Positions 16,941 through 26,302 are shown, counted from the first letter of the stretch. The stretch: DNA of 54,348 nucleotides from Chlorobiaceae bacterium (GCA_013334865.1 JAAXWS010000017.1:1-54348); one strand, 5' to 3'. The notes: generated by a model from the letters alone, not told the origin. A program made the numbers and translations.

Positions 16941-17061
16941 GAACGTTCGGGGGCTGGCACGATTAATCCTTTTTTTGAATTATCTTACGTGAAAAAGATG
17001 CCATTTTCGTTCACCATGACCTATTCCTGCAGGGCTGCTTCAGCCGAAACATGAGGTACCC

Positions 17062-18414
17062 ATGAATCCCGACAGTATCGCGGTACTGGTCATCGCGCTC
17101 CTCATCCTTGGCTGCGGGCTGCTCTCCATGGCGGAATTCGCCATCATCTCCTCCAGGCCGACCAGGCTTCATGAACTGAAGGCTGCGGGATACCCGTCCG
17201 CGGGCCTGGTGCTCACGCTGCTCGACAATCCCGGCAGGTTCCTCCCGGCCATCCAGTTCACGGTCACCCTCGATGCGATCGCAACCGGCGCATATGCCGG
17301 CATCTCCTTCTCGGCACCCCTTGCACGCTTTCTCGGCCCCCTCCCTGAAGTCGCGCCCTACGGCTCCGCACTCGCCTTCGCCGTCGTCGTCATCCCCGTC
17401 ACCTTCGCCGCCCTCGTCATCGGAGAACTTGTCCCGAAGAAGATCGCCCTGCAGCATCCAGAAGCGGTAGCACTCAGGATCGCCCCGTTCATCGACCTGC
17501 TTGCCCGCCTCGCATCCCCCATGGTCGGCCTGGCCAACGGCTCGACCGGTATCGTGCTGAAGGCGCTCGGTATCGACCCGACCGAAACACCGACAGTCAG
17601 CGACGAGGATGTGATGCTGATGATCAGGCAGGGGGCAAAGAAAGGCATTTTCGAATCGGTCGAGTACGACATGGTCTCGCGCATCTTCCGCATGAGCGAC
17701 AAGCGCGCCAGCTCAATCATGACACCCCGCAACGAGATCGAATGGCTCGACCTCGCCGAGCCGGAGGAAAAGCTGGTCGCCAGGATCAAGGCCAGCGCCC
17801 GGTCACGGTTCCCCGTGGCCGAGGGCAGGCTCGACGACCTCTGCGGCGTCGTCCGGGCGCTGGACCTGGTCAGCCTGCTGCTCCAGAAGCCCGGCAGCGT
17901 GAAGGAGTCCATCAGGACATCGATGAAACCCCCGCTGTTCGTCCCCGAATCGGTCCCGGCGTTCCAGGTGCTCGAGGTGTTCAGGAAGAACCGGGCACAC
18001 CTGGCGCTCGTCATCGACGAGCATGGATCGGTGCAGGGGGCGATAACCCTTACCGACGTGCTGGAGAGCATCGTCGGGGATGTGCCTGCCGACGACCCGG
18101 AGGTGGGCAGGAAAATCGTGCGGAGGAGCCGCAGGACCTGGATCGTGGACGGGATGCTCCCGGTCGACGAATTCGCTTCGGCGTTCAACCTCGACATCGA
18201 CACTTTCCGCGGCGAGGACGAACCGAGGTACGACACGATGGGCGGTTTCATGATGCACCGGCTCGGCGAGGTGCCCTCGGTCTCGGATGCCCTCGAGTGG
18301 TACGGGATCCAGTTCAAGGTGATCAAGATGGAGAGGCAGCGGGTGGCGCGCCTGCTGGTGGAACTGACCGAAGAGGCCGCATCGAAAATCAGCACCGGAG
18401 CTCCGGCATCCTGA
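17062..18414 (+). CDS. CNNM/hemolysin C family membrane protein with CBS domains
   Basis: This family is linked to Mg2+/Co2+ transport or resistance (CorC/YtfL/TlyC-like). In its 450 residues a DUF21 transmembrane domain covers about residues 1-190 ([20 protein letters not shown], the helices around [35 protein letters not shown]). A pair of CBS domains follows at about 215-345 ([37 protein letters not shown]). A CorC_HlyC domain lies at about 355-440 ([28 protein letters not shown]). The old name hemolysin is misleading; ion export is inferred from the family. ATG at 17062 begins at the first membrane helix. It precedes ndk by about 130 bases on the same strand. Confidence 0.9.
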   Translation: MNPDSIAVLVIALLILGCGLLSMAEFAIISSRPTRLHELKAAGYPSAGLVLTLLDNPGRFLPAIQFTVTLDAIATGAYAGISFSAPLARFLGPLPEVAPYGSALAFAVVVIPVTFAALVIGELVPKKIALQHPEAVALRIAPFIDLLARLASPMVGLANGSTGIVLKALGIDPTETPTVSDEDVMLMIRQGAKKGIFESVEYDMVSRIFRMSDKRASSIMTPRNEIEWLDLAEPEEKLVARIKASARSRFPVAEGRLDDLCGVVRALDLVSLLLQKPGSVKESIRTSMKPPLFVPESVPAFQVLEVFRKNRAHLALVIDEHGSVQGAITLTDVLESIVGDVPADDPEVGRKIVRRSRRTWIVDGMLPVDEFASAFNLDIDTFRGEDEPRYDTMGGFMMHRLGEVPSVSDALEWYGIQFKVIKMERQRVARLLVELTEEAASKISTGAPAS

Positions 18415-18541
18415 AGTGCACGGGCTCCGGCCGGCGCAAGTGACGGCCCACAGCCGATTTTCAGGGTCCCTTTCCATAATCGGGCGACATTGCGTATCTT
18501 CGCACCGACCTTTTTTTCACACAACACTAATGACCCAAGCA

Positions 18542-18964
18542 ATGGAAAGAACGCTTACCATCCTCAAGCCCGACTGCGTGCGCAAGCAGCTCATCGGCGC
18601 CGTCACCGACAAGATCGAGCGTGCCGGATTCCGCATCGTGGCGATGAAGAAGACCCGCCTCACCAAAGAGACCGCCGGCGCCTTCTACGCCGTGCACAAG
18701 GAGCGCCCCTTCTACGGCGAGCTGGTCGACTTCATGTCCTCCGGCCCCTGCGTGCCCATGATCCTCGAGAAGGAGAACGCCGTCGCCGACTTCCGCACCG
18801 TCATCGGCGCAACCGACCCGGCACAGGCCGACGCCGGCACCATCCGCCAGCTCTTCGCCGACAGCAAGGGTGAGAACATCATCCACGGCTCCGACTCCGT
18901 CGAGAACGCCGCCATCGAAGGCGCATTCTTCTTCGCCGCCGAAGAGGTCGTCAGGGTCGACTGA
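18542..18964 (+). CDS. ndk: Nucleoside diphosphate kinase
   Basis: The enzyme transfers the gamma phosphate between nucleotides through a phospho-His. The 140 residues fit the family: [20 protein letters not shown] at the start, [39 protein letters not shown], and the active-site stretch [15 protein letters not shown], where His of IHGSDS is phosphorylated. Met at 18542 is used because homologues start [10 protein letters not shown]; an in-frame ATG at 18530 would add four residues (MTQA). A strong bidirectional hairpin terminator follows the stop within about 20 bases. Confidence 0.96.
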   Translation: MERTLTILKPDCVRKQLIGAVTDKIERAGFRIVAMKKTRLTKETAGAFYAVHKERPFYGELVDFMSSGPCVPMILEKENAVADFRTVIGATDPAQADAGTIRQLFADSKGENIIHGSDSVENAAIEGAFFFAAEEVVRVD

Positions 18965-18982
18965 CCGGTAAAGGCCATCAGA

Positions 18983-19013
18983 CGAAAAAGCCTCCCGAGC
19001 GGAGGCTTTTTCG
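18983..19013 (+). terminator. Rho-independent terminator of ndk
   Basis: The stem AAAAAGCCTCC-cgagc-GGAGGCTTTTT is a perfect 11-bp hairpin with T-runs in both directions, so it can also stop transcription arriving from the minus-strand AI-2E gene. Confidence 0.85.
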
Positions 19014-19033
19014 TTTTCCGGTAAATAGGTCGT

Positions 19034-19053
19034 ATGGGTCCAATGGGACCCAT
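19034..19053. repeat. Short hairpin after the AI-2E family gene
   Basis: ATGGGTCC-aatg-GGACCCAT, a perfect 8-bp stem, sits between the ndk terminator and the AI-2E stop codon. No T-run is present. It may be a small palindromic repeat. Confidence 0.3.
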
Positions 19054-19077
19054 TCCTTCGAATTCCTCAAGCCCAAG

Positions 19078-20175
19078 CTACCCGGCCCCTCGCCCCTGCC
19101 TGATGTCGACGAGCGCATCCCTGAACGTCTCGCCGTAGATCTCCCACACCGTCACGAACAGCGCCGCGATGACGGGCCCGATGATGAACCCGAACACCCC
19201 GAACATCCCGATCCCCCCGATCGTGCCGAAAAAGATGAACAGCTCGTGCATCTGCGTGTCGCGTCCGACCAGGATCGGCCGCAGGATATTGTCGATCTGG
19301 CCGACGACGAGGCTGCAGAAGAGCGCCAGCCCGGCGGCCTGGAGGTACATGCCCGACATGGCCAGGCCGATCGCGGCGGGAACCCAGATGATCGGGGAGC
19401 CGATGAGCGGCATGATCGACAGGACGGCCATGACGGTGCCCCAGAAAACGGCCCGGTCGATGCCGACCACCTGGAACGCAAGGCCGGCGAGCGTCCCCTG
19501 AAGCAGGGCGATGACCAGCGTTCCCTTGATCGTGGCGCGGGTCACGGAGAGGAACTTGTCAAGGAGGCGCTTCTGGTCGGTCTCGTTCAGCGGCACCGAT
19601 GCCAGGATCTTCTCCATGAGGAGGTGGCCATCCTTCAGGAAGAAGAACATGGTGTAGCAGAAGATGAAGAAGAGGAGCAGGTCGAAAACGGCGGTATAGG
19701 TAATAGCCGATACGCTCTCGAAGAGCGCCGAGCCGACCTTCCCGAGATATTCGGCCGCCTTCTGGAGGATGAGGTCGCTCGAAAACTCGATATCGTGGTA
19801 GAACGGCAGTCGGGAGAGCAGCCCGTGCAGGGGCGCCGGCCCCTTGAGCTGTTCGCGGATGATCGGGATGGCGGTGCTGCTGAGCGAGACGGCCTGGGTT
19901 GCCACTACGGCCACCAGACCGGCAAGAGGAAGGATCACGATCAGGAGGAACACCATGAGCGTCACCCCGGCGCTCAGGCTGCGCCGGTCGCCCCACATGC
20001 GCTGGAAACGGTTGAAAAGCGGCACCATGAGCCCGGCGAAGATACCCGCGAGCAGGATGGTCAGCAGAAACCGGCGGATCATGGAGAGGAACAGCGCCGA
20101 GATGAGCAGCGCGGCGATCAGCACGACGACACGGTTGATGTTCAGGGTATTCTTCTCGTTCATGGATTCAGGCAT
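19078..20175 (-). CDS. AI-2E (PerM/TqsA) family permease
   Basis: This inner-membrane protein has 365 residues and about seven or eight hydrophobic helices. The start MNEKNTLNINRVVVLIAALL, the middle loop FSSDLILQKAAEYLGKVGS and the C-terminal helices with QGTLAGLAFQVVGIDRAVFW and SIMPLIGSPIIWVPAAIGLA are typical of the family, once proposed to export autoinducer-2; other members act in Na+/H+ exchange or are unassigned. The substrate cannot be read from sequence. A second in-frame ATG at 20163 is equally possible as a start. The gene converges on ndk and lies downstream of rsmE across 216 bases that hold a hexamer repeat. Confidence 0.88.
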   Translation of the reverse strand: MPESMNEKNTLNINRVVVLIAALLISALFLSMIRRFLLTILLAGIFAGLMVPLFNRFQRMWGDRRSLSAGVTLMVFLLIVILPLAGLVAVVATQAVSLSSTAIPIIREQLKGPAPLHGLLSRLPFYHDIEFSSDLILQKAAEYLGKVGSALFESVSAITYTAVFDLLLFFIFCYTMFFFLKDGHLLMEKILASVPLNETDQKRLLDKFLSVTRATIKGTLVIALLQGTLAGLAFQVVGIDRAVFWGTVMAVLSIMPLIGSPIIWVPAAIGLAMSGMYLQAAGLALFCSLVVGQIDNILRPILVGRDTQMHELFIFFGTIGGIGMFGVFGFIIGPVIAALFVTVWEIYGETFRDALVDIRQGRGAG

Positions 20176-20305
20176 TCGTTCTGGGGGAGGTTTCGACAGG
20201 TCGCGCAGTCAACTGCCGCTTTATTCGTGTCACGATTCCTACAATGTACACCGGGGCAGGGCGGCCGCAAAATACCTGCCTCAGGAACCGTCCTCAGGTT
20301 ATTCA

Positions 20306-20370
20306 TCGAAATCGAAATCGGCATCGTGGTCGAAATCGATTTCGATACCGATTTCGATTGCGATTGCGTC
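20306..20370. repeat. Inverted array of GAAATC/GATTTC hexamers
   Basis: About 65 bases consist of degenerate hexamers, ATCGAAATCGAAATCGGCAT on the left and CCGATTTCGATTGCGATTGC on the right, meeting around the palindrome CGAAATCGATTTCG. The array is intergenic, between rsmE and the AI-2E family gene. In the wrong frame it encodes alternating EI/DF residues, which inflates spurious ORFs. Confidence 0.65.
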
Positions 20371-20391
20371 GTTGCTGCCGTTAACCCAACA

Positions 20392-21138
20392 CTACAGCCA
20401 CTCTCCTGCATCGGCCTCCATGAGCAGCCGGGAACGCACCAGCGCGACAGCGAAAATGCCGGCCGTCTCGGCCCTGAGGATCGTCGAGCCGAAGGTTACC
20501 GGCTGGAACCCGGCCGTCTCCGCTTCGGCGACCTCATCCCCGGTAAAGCCCCCCTCGCCGCCGACCAGGAACAGGATGCCCTTGCCGACAGGATCGAACC
20601 CCGGCATCCGCCGCTCGGACTCCCAGGGCATCAGCCGCAAATCGTAACCCGGAAGGCGCAGCACTTCGGCGAACGGCAACGGTTCCGAAACCTCGGGGAG
20701 GTAGTAGCGCCTGCACTGGCGGGCGGCCGCATACACGACACTCCGCCAACGCTCCGCCTTGCGTCCGAACTTCTCCTCCGACGGGGTCGATACCGTCCGG
20801 CGGGTGGTCATCGGGATGATACGGTCGACCCCGAGCTCGGTCGCCTTCTCCAGGAAGAGGTCGAACCGGTGATGCGACTTGAGCAGCGAGATGGCCACCG
20901 ATACCCGTGTGGCCGGCCGGGGGAAGCGCCTGACCTCCGAGAGCGTCCCCTCGAGCGAACGCTTGCCGATGGCGTCAACCGTCAGCTGTGCAGCCAGCCC
21001 AGCCCCGTCCGTGACGGCGATGCTGTCGCCGACCCGGCTCCTGAGCACCCTCGAGAGGTGGTGGAACTCGTCGCCGTCGATGACGGCACGCCCCCGATCC
21101 AGGTCGAGCTGGCCGGGAGTGACATAGAAAAGGTCCAT
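20392..21138 (-). CDS. rsmE: 16S rRNA (uracil-1498-N3)-methyltransferase RsmE
   Basis: This SAM-dependent SPOUT-class enzyme methylates U1498 in helix 44 of 16S rRNA. In its 248 residues an N-terminal PUA-like domain (about 1-70; DGDEFHHLSRVLRSRVGDSI) precedes the knotted SPOUT domain, which shows RVSVAISLLKSHHRFDLFLE, KATELGVDRIIPMTTRRTV, LFLVGGEGGFTGDEVAEAE and FGSTILRAETAGIFAVAL. The last two are the SAM-binding knot motifs. It starts 5 bases after the comF-like stop and ends the minus-strand run from the DUF2723 gene downward. Confidence 0.94.
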   Translation of the reverse strand: MDLFYVTPGQLDLDRGRAVIDGDEFHHLSRVLRSRVGDSIAVTDGAGLAAQLTVDAIGKRSLEGTLSEVRRFPRPATRVSVAISLLKSHHRFDLFLEKATELGVDRIIPMTTRRTVSTPSEEKFGRKAERWRSVVYAAARQCRRYYLPEVSEPLPFAEVLRLPGYDLRLMPWESERRMPGFDPVGKGILFLVGGEGGFTGDEVAEAETAGFQPVTFGSTILRAETAGIFAVALVRSRLLMEADAGEWL

Positions 21139-21143
21139 GAGCG

Positions 21144-21833
21144 CTATGTTTTTTCAGTGATGGCGACCGCGGCGAAGGAGACCGACAGCGCACCGGATCC
21201 CCTGAGCACGCCGGCGGCGGCCACCATGGTCGCACCGGTGGTCACAACGTCGTCGACGACCAGCACGCGTGCGGGGCTGGGCTGCCTGCCCGGGCCGAAC
21301 GCCGCCTGGACGTTCTTCCTGCGGGCTGTCGAAGAGAGTCCGGTCTGGGAGCCGGTGTACCTCATACGGACAAGCGCATGCTTCACCACGGGAATGCCGA
21401 GCACTTCGGAGAGCCCCTCCGCGATCTTCTCCGACTGGTTGTAGGTCCGTTCGACAAGCTTGAGACGGTGCAGCGGCACCGGCACGATGGCGTCGAACCC
21501 CACCCGCCGGGAGGCGGCGACGAGCTCCCCGAGCTTTCGCCCGAAGAGGTTCCCGAGCGGAAAGATGCCTTCGTATTTGAGGGAGTGCATCGCCTCGTGC
21601 AGCCTGCCGCTGCCCCGGTACGGGTAGAGGCACCATGCCTCGGCGGGAAGTTCCGCCTGCCCGAAATGGTCCTGGATAACCCGTTTGAGCGCCTCGCCGC
21701 CGGCGGCAGGGCCAGGGTATGGGGCAAACTCAGTGAAGCATGATCGGCACACGAGATGCTCACCAGAATTGAGCAGCGCGCGGCATGCAACGCAGACTTC
21801 GGGAAAGAGGATATGCCTCAGGCCTTCAATCAT
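21144..21833 (-). CDS. ComF family phosphoribosyltransferase-like protein
   Basis: ComF relatives are needed for DNA uptake in naturally competent bacteria; the biochemical role is unclear. The 229-residue protein begins with a four-Cys zinc finger (CVAC ... CRSC within the first 40 residues) and continues with a PRTase fold: AIVPVPLHRLKLVERTYNQS and the PRPP-binding ARVLVVDDVVTTGATM near residue 200. ATG at 21833 (MIEGLRHILFPEVC) is preferred over one 45 bases upstream; it overlaps the end of the ROK gene by 8 bases, so coupling is likely. rsmE follows 5 bases later. I see no other competence gene in the window, so competence itself is not shown. Confidence 0.9.
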   Translation of the reverse strand: MIEGLRHILFPEVCVACRALLNSGEHLVCRSCFTEFAPYPGPAAGGEALKRVIQDHFGQAELPAEAWCLYPYRGSGRLHEAMHSLKYEGIFPLGNLFGRKLGELVAASRRVGFDAIVPVPLHRLKLVERTYNQSEKIAEGLSEVLGIPVVKHALVRMRYTGSQTGLSSTARRKNVQAAFGPGRQPSPARVLVVDDVVTTGATMVAAAGVLRGSGALSVSFAAVAITEKT

Positions 21834-22836
21834 CGCTGCGAAGCGGGTGCCCGGAGGCGAAGCAGAGCGCCGCGGCACCGCAAACCCCGGCGGTGTTGCC
21901 GAGCTTCGCGGGCACGATTTCGAGCCCTTCGTGCATCGACGGCAGGGTCGAACGGTGCAGCTGCATCAGGGCCGGTTCGAAGATGAGGTTGCCGGCGGCC
22001 GCGATGCCGCCTCCTATCACGAACTTGCGGATATCCATCAGCGCGACGATGTTCGCCAGCCCGACGCCAAGGATCGATCCGACCCGCTGCCAGACGTGCA
22101 GGGCGACCGGATCACCCTCTTTGGCGGCCTGTTCGATCTGGCGGGGCGAGACCTTCGAGAGGTCGCGGCTGCAAAGCTCGATGAGCCGGGGCGACGCCTT
22201 CGGCTCCTGCATCATGCCGCAGGCGAGTTCCACGATCCGCTTCTTGCCGATCAGGCTCTCGATGGTGCCGCGGATGCCGGCATGCACGCTGTCACCCTCG
22301 AAATCGATGATCATGAACCCGATTTCCCCCGCCGTGCCGTTCGGGCCGCGGTAGAGTTTCCGGTCGAGGATGATCCCCCCGCCGACCCCCGTGCCGAGCG
22401 TCACCATCATGAAGTCCCGGAACGAGTTGCCTCCGCCGAACACCGCCTCGCCGAAAGCGGCGGCGTTGGCGTCGTTTTCGATCAGGATGGGAGCGGAGAT
22501 GCCGTGGGCCTGTTCGAGGCGGGCCTGGAGCGCGTCCCGGAGCGGGTATCGGCCCCATCCGGGAAGGTTGGGAGGATAGCTGAGCATGCCCCTCGACGAG
22601 TCGACCGCGCCCGGAGCGCCAACGCCGATGCCGGCGAAGGTGCCGGGGTCGAGCAGCTCCGAACCGCGCTGGCAATGCTCCGAGGCCAGGAGCGCCAGCT
22701 GCCTGACGACTCCCTCAGGGCCGGATGAGGTGTCGGTCGGCTGGGAATCCTTGAACACGACCCCCTCCACCTCGTCGACGACCGCCGCCTTGATGTTCGT
22801 TCCGCCGAGATCGATGCCGATGGCCCATGAAGGCAT
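21826..22836 (-). CDS. ROK family sugar kinase, glucokinase-like
   Basis: This is a probable cytoplasmic ATP-dependent glucose or hexose kinase of 336 residues. The nucleotide-binding motif WAIGIDLGGTNIKAAVVD opens the protein. FAGIGVGAPGAVDSSRGML and ENDANAAAFGEAVFG provide the sugar and catalytic Asp region, and VTLGTGVGGGIILDRKLYRG is the second phosphate motif. The Cys cluster that binds zinc in most ROK proteins (CxCGxxGCxE) is replaced by HAGIRGTIESLIG after residue 170, so this is a zinc-less variant. The substrate is inferred. It lies between lpxA and comF, 18 bases from lpxA. Confidence 0.85.
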   Translation of the reverse strand: MPSWAIGIDLGGTNIKAAVVDEVEGVVFKDSQPTDTSSGPEGVVRQLALLASEHCQRGSELLDPGTFAGIGVGAPGAVDSSRGMLSYPPNLPGWGRYPLRDALQARLEQAHGISAPILIENDANAAAFGEAVFGGGNSFRDFMMVTLGTGVGGGIILDRKLYRGPNGTAGEIGFMIIDFEGDSVHAGIRGTIESLIGKKRIVELACGMMQEPKASPRLIELCSRDLSKVSPRQIEQAAKEGDPVALHVWQRVGSILGVGLANIVALMDIRKFVIGGGIAAAGNLIFEPALMQLHRSTLPSMHEGLEIVPAKLGNTAGVCGAAALCFASGHPLRSDD

Positions 22837-22854
22837 AAGTTCAGGATGGAATGG

Positions 22855-23652
22855 TTAGGACTTGAATGGCTTGATAAACTTCCTGTTGTACTTCCCTGAT
22901 CCGAAGAAGTCGAGGATCTCCTGCACCTCCGGGGTCTGGGGCAGCTCCCGCCTGACCGTTTCGAGCGCGTTGTTCAGCAGCAGGCCCGACTGGAACAGGA
23001 TCCGGTAGACGTCGCGGATGTTGCCGAGCTGCTCCGGGCTGAAGCCCCGGCGCTTCAGCCCGATGAGGTTGAGGCCTTCGTAACGGAACGATGAGTGCCC
23101 CCCGGCCATGACGTAGGGAGGCACGTCGAGTGCCGCCCGCGAGATGCCGCCGACCATGGAGTACCTCCCGATGCGGACGAACTGGTGGACACCGGCGAGC
23201 CCGCCGACCACGACGAAGTCCCCGACTTCGCAGTGGCCACCGAACTGCACCGAATTGGCGATCACGACATTGTTGCCGATGATGCAGTCGTGGCCGGCAT
23301 GAACGTAGGCCATGATGAGGCAGTCGGAGCCGACGACGGTCCGGCCGCTGGCCTTCGTCCCCCGGTTCAGGGTCACGCACTCACGGACCACCGTACGGTC
23401 GCCGATATGGAGGTAGGTCTTCTCGCCGGCATACTTCAGGTCCTGCGGTGCGGTCGAAAGCACCGCGCCGGTCGAAATCCTGCACTCGCTGCCGATTCGG
23501 GCACCGTCGGCAATGTGGACGTGCGGCCCGAGGAGCGTGCCGTCGCCGATGACGACATCGTCCTCGATCACCGTGTAGGGGCCGACCACCACACCTTCGC
23601 CGAGTTGGGCTCCCGACCCGATGACTGCGGTCGCATGAATGTTGCTGCTCAT
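22855..23652 (-). CDS. lpxA: Acyl-[ACP]-UDP-N-acetylglucosamine O-acyltransferase
   Basis: This enzyme catalyses the first step of lipid A synthesis, placing a 3-hydroxyacyl chain on UDP-GlcNAc. In its 265 residues a left-handed beta-helix of hexapeptide repeats runs from about residue 5 to 185 (IHATAVIGSGAQLGEGVVVG, YVHAGHDCIIGNNVVIANSV with the catalytic-type His). A helical C-terminus follows (GFSPEQLGNIRDVYRILFQS). ATG at 23652 (MSSNIHATAVIG) fits the family better than the Met 9 bases earlier. It starts 10 bases after the DUF2723 stop. The nearby gmhB and the LpxH-like gene also support a lipopolysaccharide outer membrane. Confidence 0.95.
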   Translation of the reverse strand: MSSNIHATAVIGSGAQLGEGVVVGPYTVIEDDVVIGDGTLLGPHVHIADGARIGSECRISTGAVLSTAPQDLKYAGEKTYLHIGDRTVVRECVTLNRGTKASGRTVVGSDCLIMAYVHAGHDCIIGNNVVIANSVQFGGHCEVGDFVVVGGLAGVHQFVRIGRYSMVGGISRAALDVPPYVMAGGHSSFRYEGLNLIGLKRRGFSPEQLGNIRDVYRILFQSGLLLNNALETVRRELPQTPEVQEILDFFGSGKYNRKFIKPFKS

Positions 23653-23662
23653 ATACTGCATA

Positions 23663-26302
23663 CTATTGCTTTAAAGAATCGAGCTGCCCACCCATTTCGG
23701 GGAGTGCCCGCCGGAGGCGATCGACGATCACTCCCGCTTCCTGCTCCCTGCCGACGGCCCGGTAGGCGCGGGCAAGGGCGGAGAAAAGGGCGGGATCGCG
23801 CCGTTCGTCGCTCTGGTTAGCCAGAAGTTCCAGGTACTTAATATACGGATAAGCTTTCTGCTTTGCACCCTGCCCTGCGTAGATCGAGGCGACCGATCCC
23901 GCGAGGGCCGGTGTGACCGGGTAACGGCCCAGCGGGAAGAGCCGGGCTGCCCGGTCGAGCACCTCGACGGCAAGCGCCCCGCGCCGCCTCGATTCCAGGG
24001 CTCCGGAAGGGCCGGCAACCGTCACCGAACCCGTAGGCCCTGAAGCAAGCTCGAGGGCCAGGCGCACGAAAAGGGGCGGGTAGTTGCCTGCGAGGTCGCG
24101 CCCGGTCTGCTCGATGTAGACATTCGGGTTGGCAAGGTTCCGGTACCGGTAGGTCCTGAACAGGTTGCCGTAGAGCTTGCCGGGATCGACGAAACTCATG
24201 GGCGAATCGCTCCTGATCGGCACAACCTTGTAAACCATGCCGTCAAGCCGGAGGTTCCTGTCAAGGCCGATCATTCCCTCCGGATCCACGGTGAGCGCGA
24301 AATAGACCGGGCGACGGCCGTAGTTGCCCGCGACGATCTCGAACACGGCGATATCCTGGGGACGCAGGTAGCCCTGGCCCTTGTACTTGAGGCCGGGCAC
24401 GAGCCGCCAGCGCAGTGAGTCCGATGGGGGCGAAGGAAGCTTCGACCCCGAGAGCCTCGCCGCCTCGATGAGCCTGCGCTGCTCGAAGCCCGAGGGCACG
24501 GCGACATCGAGGGAGTCGATCGGCTCGTAGGTGATGGCGGCGAGCTCTTCGTCATTGAAGCTGAAATCGATCGGCCTGGCACCCCGCGGGCTTTCGTGCT
24601 TCAGCTGCAACAGGTACCAGCCGGTGTTGGCGAGGCTCAGGTTGACCACCCTGACATCGGTCCGGATATGCTCGACCTCCTGCAGGTACCAGAGCGGGAA
24701 GGTGTCGTTGTCGCCGTTGGTGAACAGGATGGCGTCCTTTTCACAGCTCTGCAGGATGTTCCATGCCCAGTCCCACGGCACGTAGTTGCCCGAACGGTCG
24801 TGGGTCCGGTAGTTGGCCTGCACCATCCGCCCGTCCACCAGCAGCAGCCCTGCACCCAGGGCTACGGCGGCAAAAAGCGCGCGTTTTTTCTCATCGCCCG
24901 ACTTCGCAAGGCCGGCAGCCCATGCGAGCAGGCTCTCCATGCCGATGCCGATCCAGATGGCGAAGGCGAAGAAGCTGCCCACATAGCTGTAGTCACGCTC
25001 GCGCGGCTGGGGCTCGGTCTGGTTGAGGTAGATCACCAGCACCACGCCCGTCATGGCGAACAGGGCCGCGACCACGGAGGCCATCTTCCAGTTCCGCCGG
25101 AAATGGGAGGCTATCCCCGCGACGCCGGCAAGGAACGGCAGGCCCCAGAGCACGCCCCAGTCGATCATCGCCCCCTCCATGTCGTGCTGGCGTCCGATGA
25201 ACTGCCAGCCGAGGTAGCGGAGGTACATGTGGTCGAGCTGGTAGTTCAGGAAGTAGTCGAGGTCTCCCGAATAGCGGTCGTAGAAATAGCGGTGGACCGG
25301 CTCCGGGGACCACATCCTCGGCCAGAGAGGCCACTCGCCGTACTGTTCGCGGTTGACGTAGGAGAAGAATGAGGCGATCGTCGAAGGGTCGTTCTCGTTG
25401 ATGGGCGGGCCGGCGTGGGCGCGCACGAAGATCAGCATGTAGGTGGAGTAGCCGAGCACCAGCAGCAGCACGGATAGCAGCGCGAGGTTCGGCAGAACGA
25501 GCCTTTTGCGGTGCGTCTGCCAGATGCCGAGCGCCAGGAGCAGCACCAGGGCAAGCAGCCCCCACCACGAGGTCGTGACCATCAGGACGGGAAGCTCCTT
25601 GATGATCACCCGGTAGATCAGGAAGAAGAGCGCGAGGCTCGAGAGCAGCATCAGGCCGAAGGAGCGGGGCGTGACCTCGTATTTCTTGAAGTAGTAGACC
25701 AGCACCACCGAAAAGAGCGCCAATAGGCAGAGGAGGTGGACGCCGATCGACAGGCCGATCATGTACATCACGGCCAGGAGCCAGCGCTCGCTGCCGGGAG
25801 CCGGATCCTCCTCGTACCAGCAGAGGATCATCCAGATGACCGTGGCGGTGAAGAACGAAGATGCCGCCCAAAGGCCGGTCTCGACCGCGTTGAACCAGAA
25901 GCTTTCGCTGAAGGCGAGGGCCAGCGCGCCGACGGCCGCGCCGCCGTAGGCCGAGATCTTTTCGGGCAGGTTCCACAGGTCGGGGGCGGTCCCACGGCTG
26001 GAGATGATGAGCCGGACCGTGATCAGGTAGGTGAGCATGACCGTCGCCGAGCTCTCCAGCGTGCTGACGAAGTTGATCCTGGCGCCGATGTCGTGGAAGA
26101 AGGGCAGCATCGAGAAGATGTGGCCGATCAGCAGGAAGAACGGGGCGCCGGGAGGGTGCGGGATGCCGAGCGTGCGTGACGTTGCGATCACCTCGCCGCA
26201 GTCCCAGAACGACAGCGTCGGCGCCATCGTCGCCAGGTAGACGGCTTCGGCCGCCAGGAACATGATGAGGGCGACGGTCCTGTTGAGCTTTCTGTGGTTC
26301 AT
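23663..26302 (-). CDS. DUF2723 polytopic membrane protein, GT-C-like
   Basis: This 879-residue inner-membrane protein is typical of Bacteroidota and Chlorobiota. The N-terminal half has about ten or more helices and opens VALIMFLAAEAVYLATMAPT, then LSFWDCGEVIATSRTLGIPH, with an acidic first loop (DCGE) as in GT-C glycosyltransferases that use lipid-linked sugars. From about residue 530 a soluble periplasmic-type part contains NGDNDTFPLWYLQEVEHIRT and ends in helical, possibly TPR-like, repeats. I recall proposals that family members glycosylate proteins in Bacteroidota; that is inference here. ATG at 26302 is chosen (MNHRKLNRTVALIMF). It precedes lpxA by 10 bases, so a cell-envelope role is plausible. 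Confidence 0.8.
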   Translation of the reverse strand: MNHRKLNRTVALIMFLAAEAVYLATMAPTLSFWDCGEVIATSRTLGIPHPPGAPFFLLIGHIFSMLPFFHDIGARINFVSTLESSATVMLTYLITVRLIISSRGTAPDLWNLPEKISAYGGAAVGALALAFSESFWFNAVETGLWAASSFFTATVIWMILCWYEEDPAPGSERWLLAVMYMIGLSIGVHLLCLLALFSVVLVYYFKKYEVTPRSFGLMLLSSLALFFLIYRVIIKELPVLMVTTSWWGLLALVLLLALGIWQTHRKRLVLPNLALLSVLLLVLGYSTYMLIFVRAHAGPPINENDPSTIASFFSYVNREQYGEWPLWPRMWSPEPVHRYFYDRYSGDLDYFLNYQLDHMYLRYLGWQFIGRQHDMEGAMIDWGVLWGLPFLAGVAGIASHFRRNWKMASVVAALFAMTGVVLVIYLNQTEPQPRERDYSYVGSFFAFAIWIGIGMESLLAWAAGLAKSGDEKKRALFAAVALGAGLLLVDGRMVQANYRTHDRSGNYVPWDWAWNILQSCEKDAILFTNGDNDTFPLWYLQEVEHIRTDVRVVNLSLANTGWYLLQLKHESPRGARPIDFSFNDEELAAITYEPIDSLDVAVPSGFEQRRLIEAARLSGSKLPSPPSDSLRWRLVPGLKYKGQGYLRPQDIAVFEIVAGNYGRRPVYFALTVDPEGMIGLDRNLRLDGMVYKVVPIRSDSPMSFVDPGKLYGNLFRTYRYRNLANPNVYIEQTGRDLAGNYPPLFVRLALELASGPTGSVTVAGPSGALESRRRGALAVEVLDRAARLFPLGRYPVTPALAGSVASIYAGQGAKQKAYPYIKYLELLANQSDERRDPALFSALARAYRAVGREQEAGVIVDRLRRALPEMGGQLDSLKQ

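Noticed and set aside
19246-21444. 732-codon plus-strand frame across the AI-2E, repeat and rsmE region
   Set aside because: It runs antisense through two real genes and gains its length from the hexamer array, which lacks stops in this frame.
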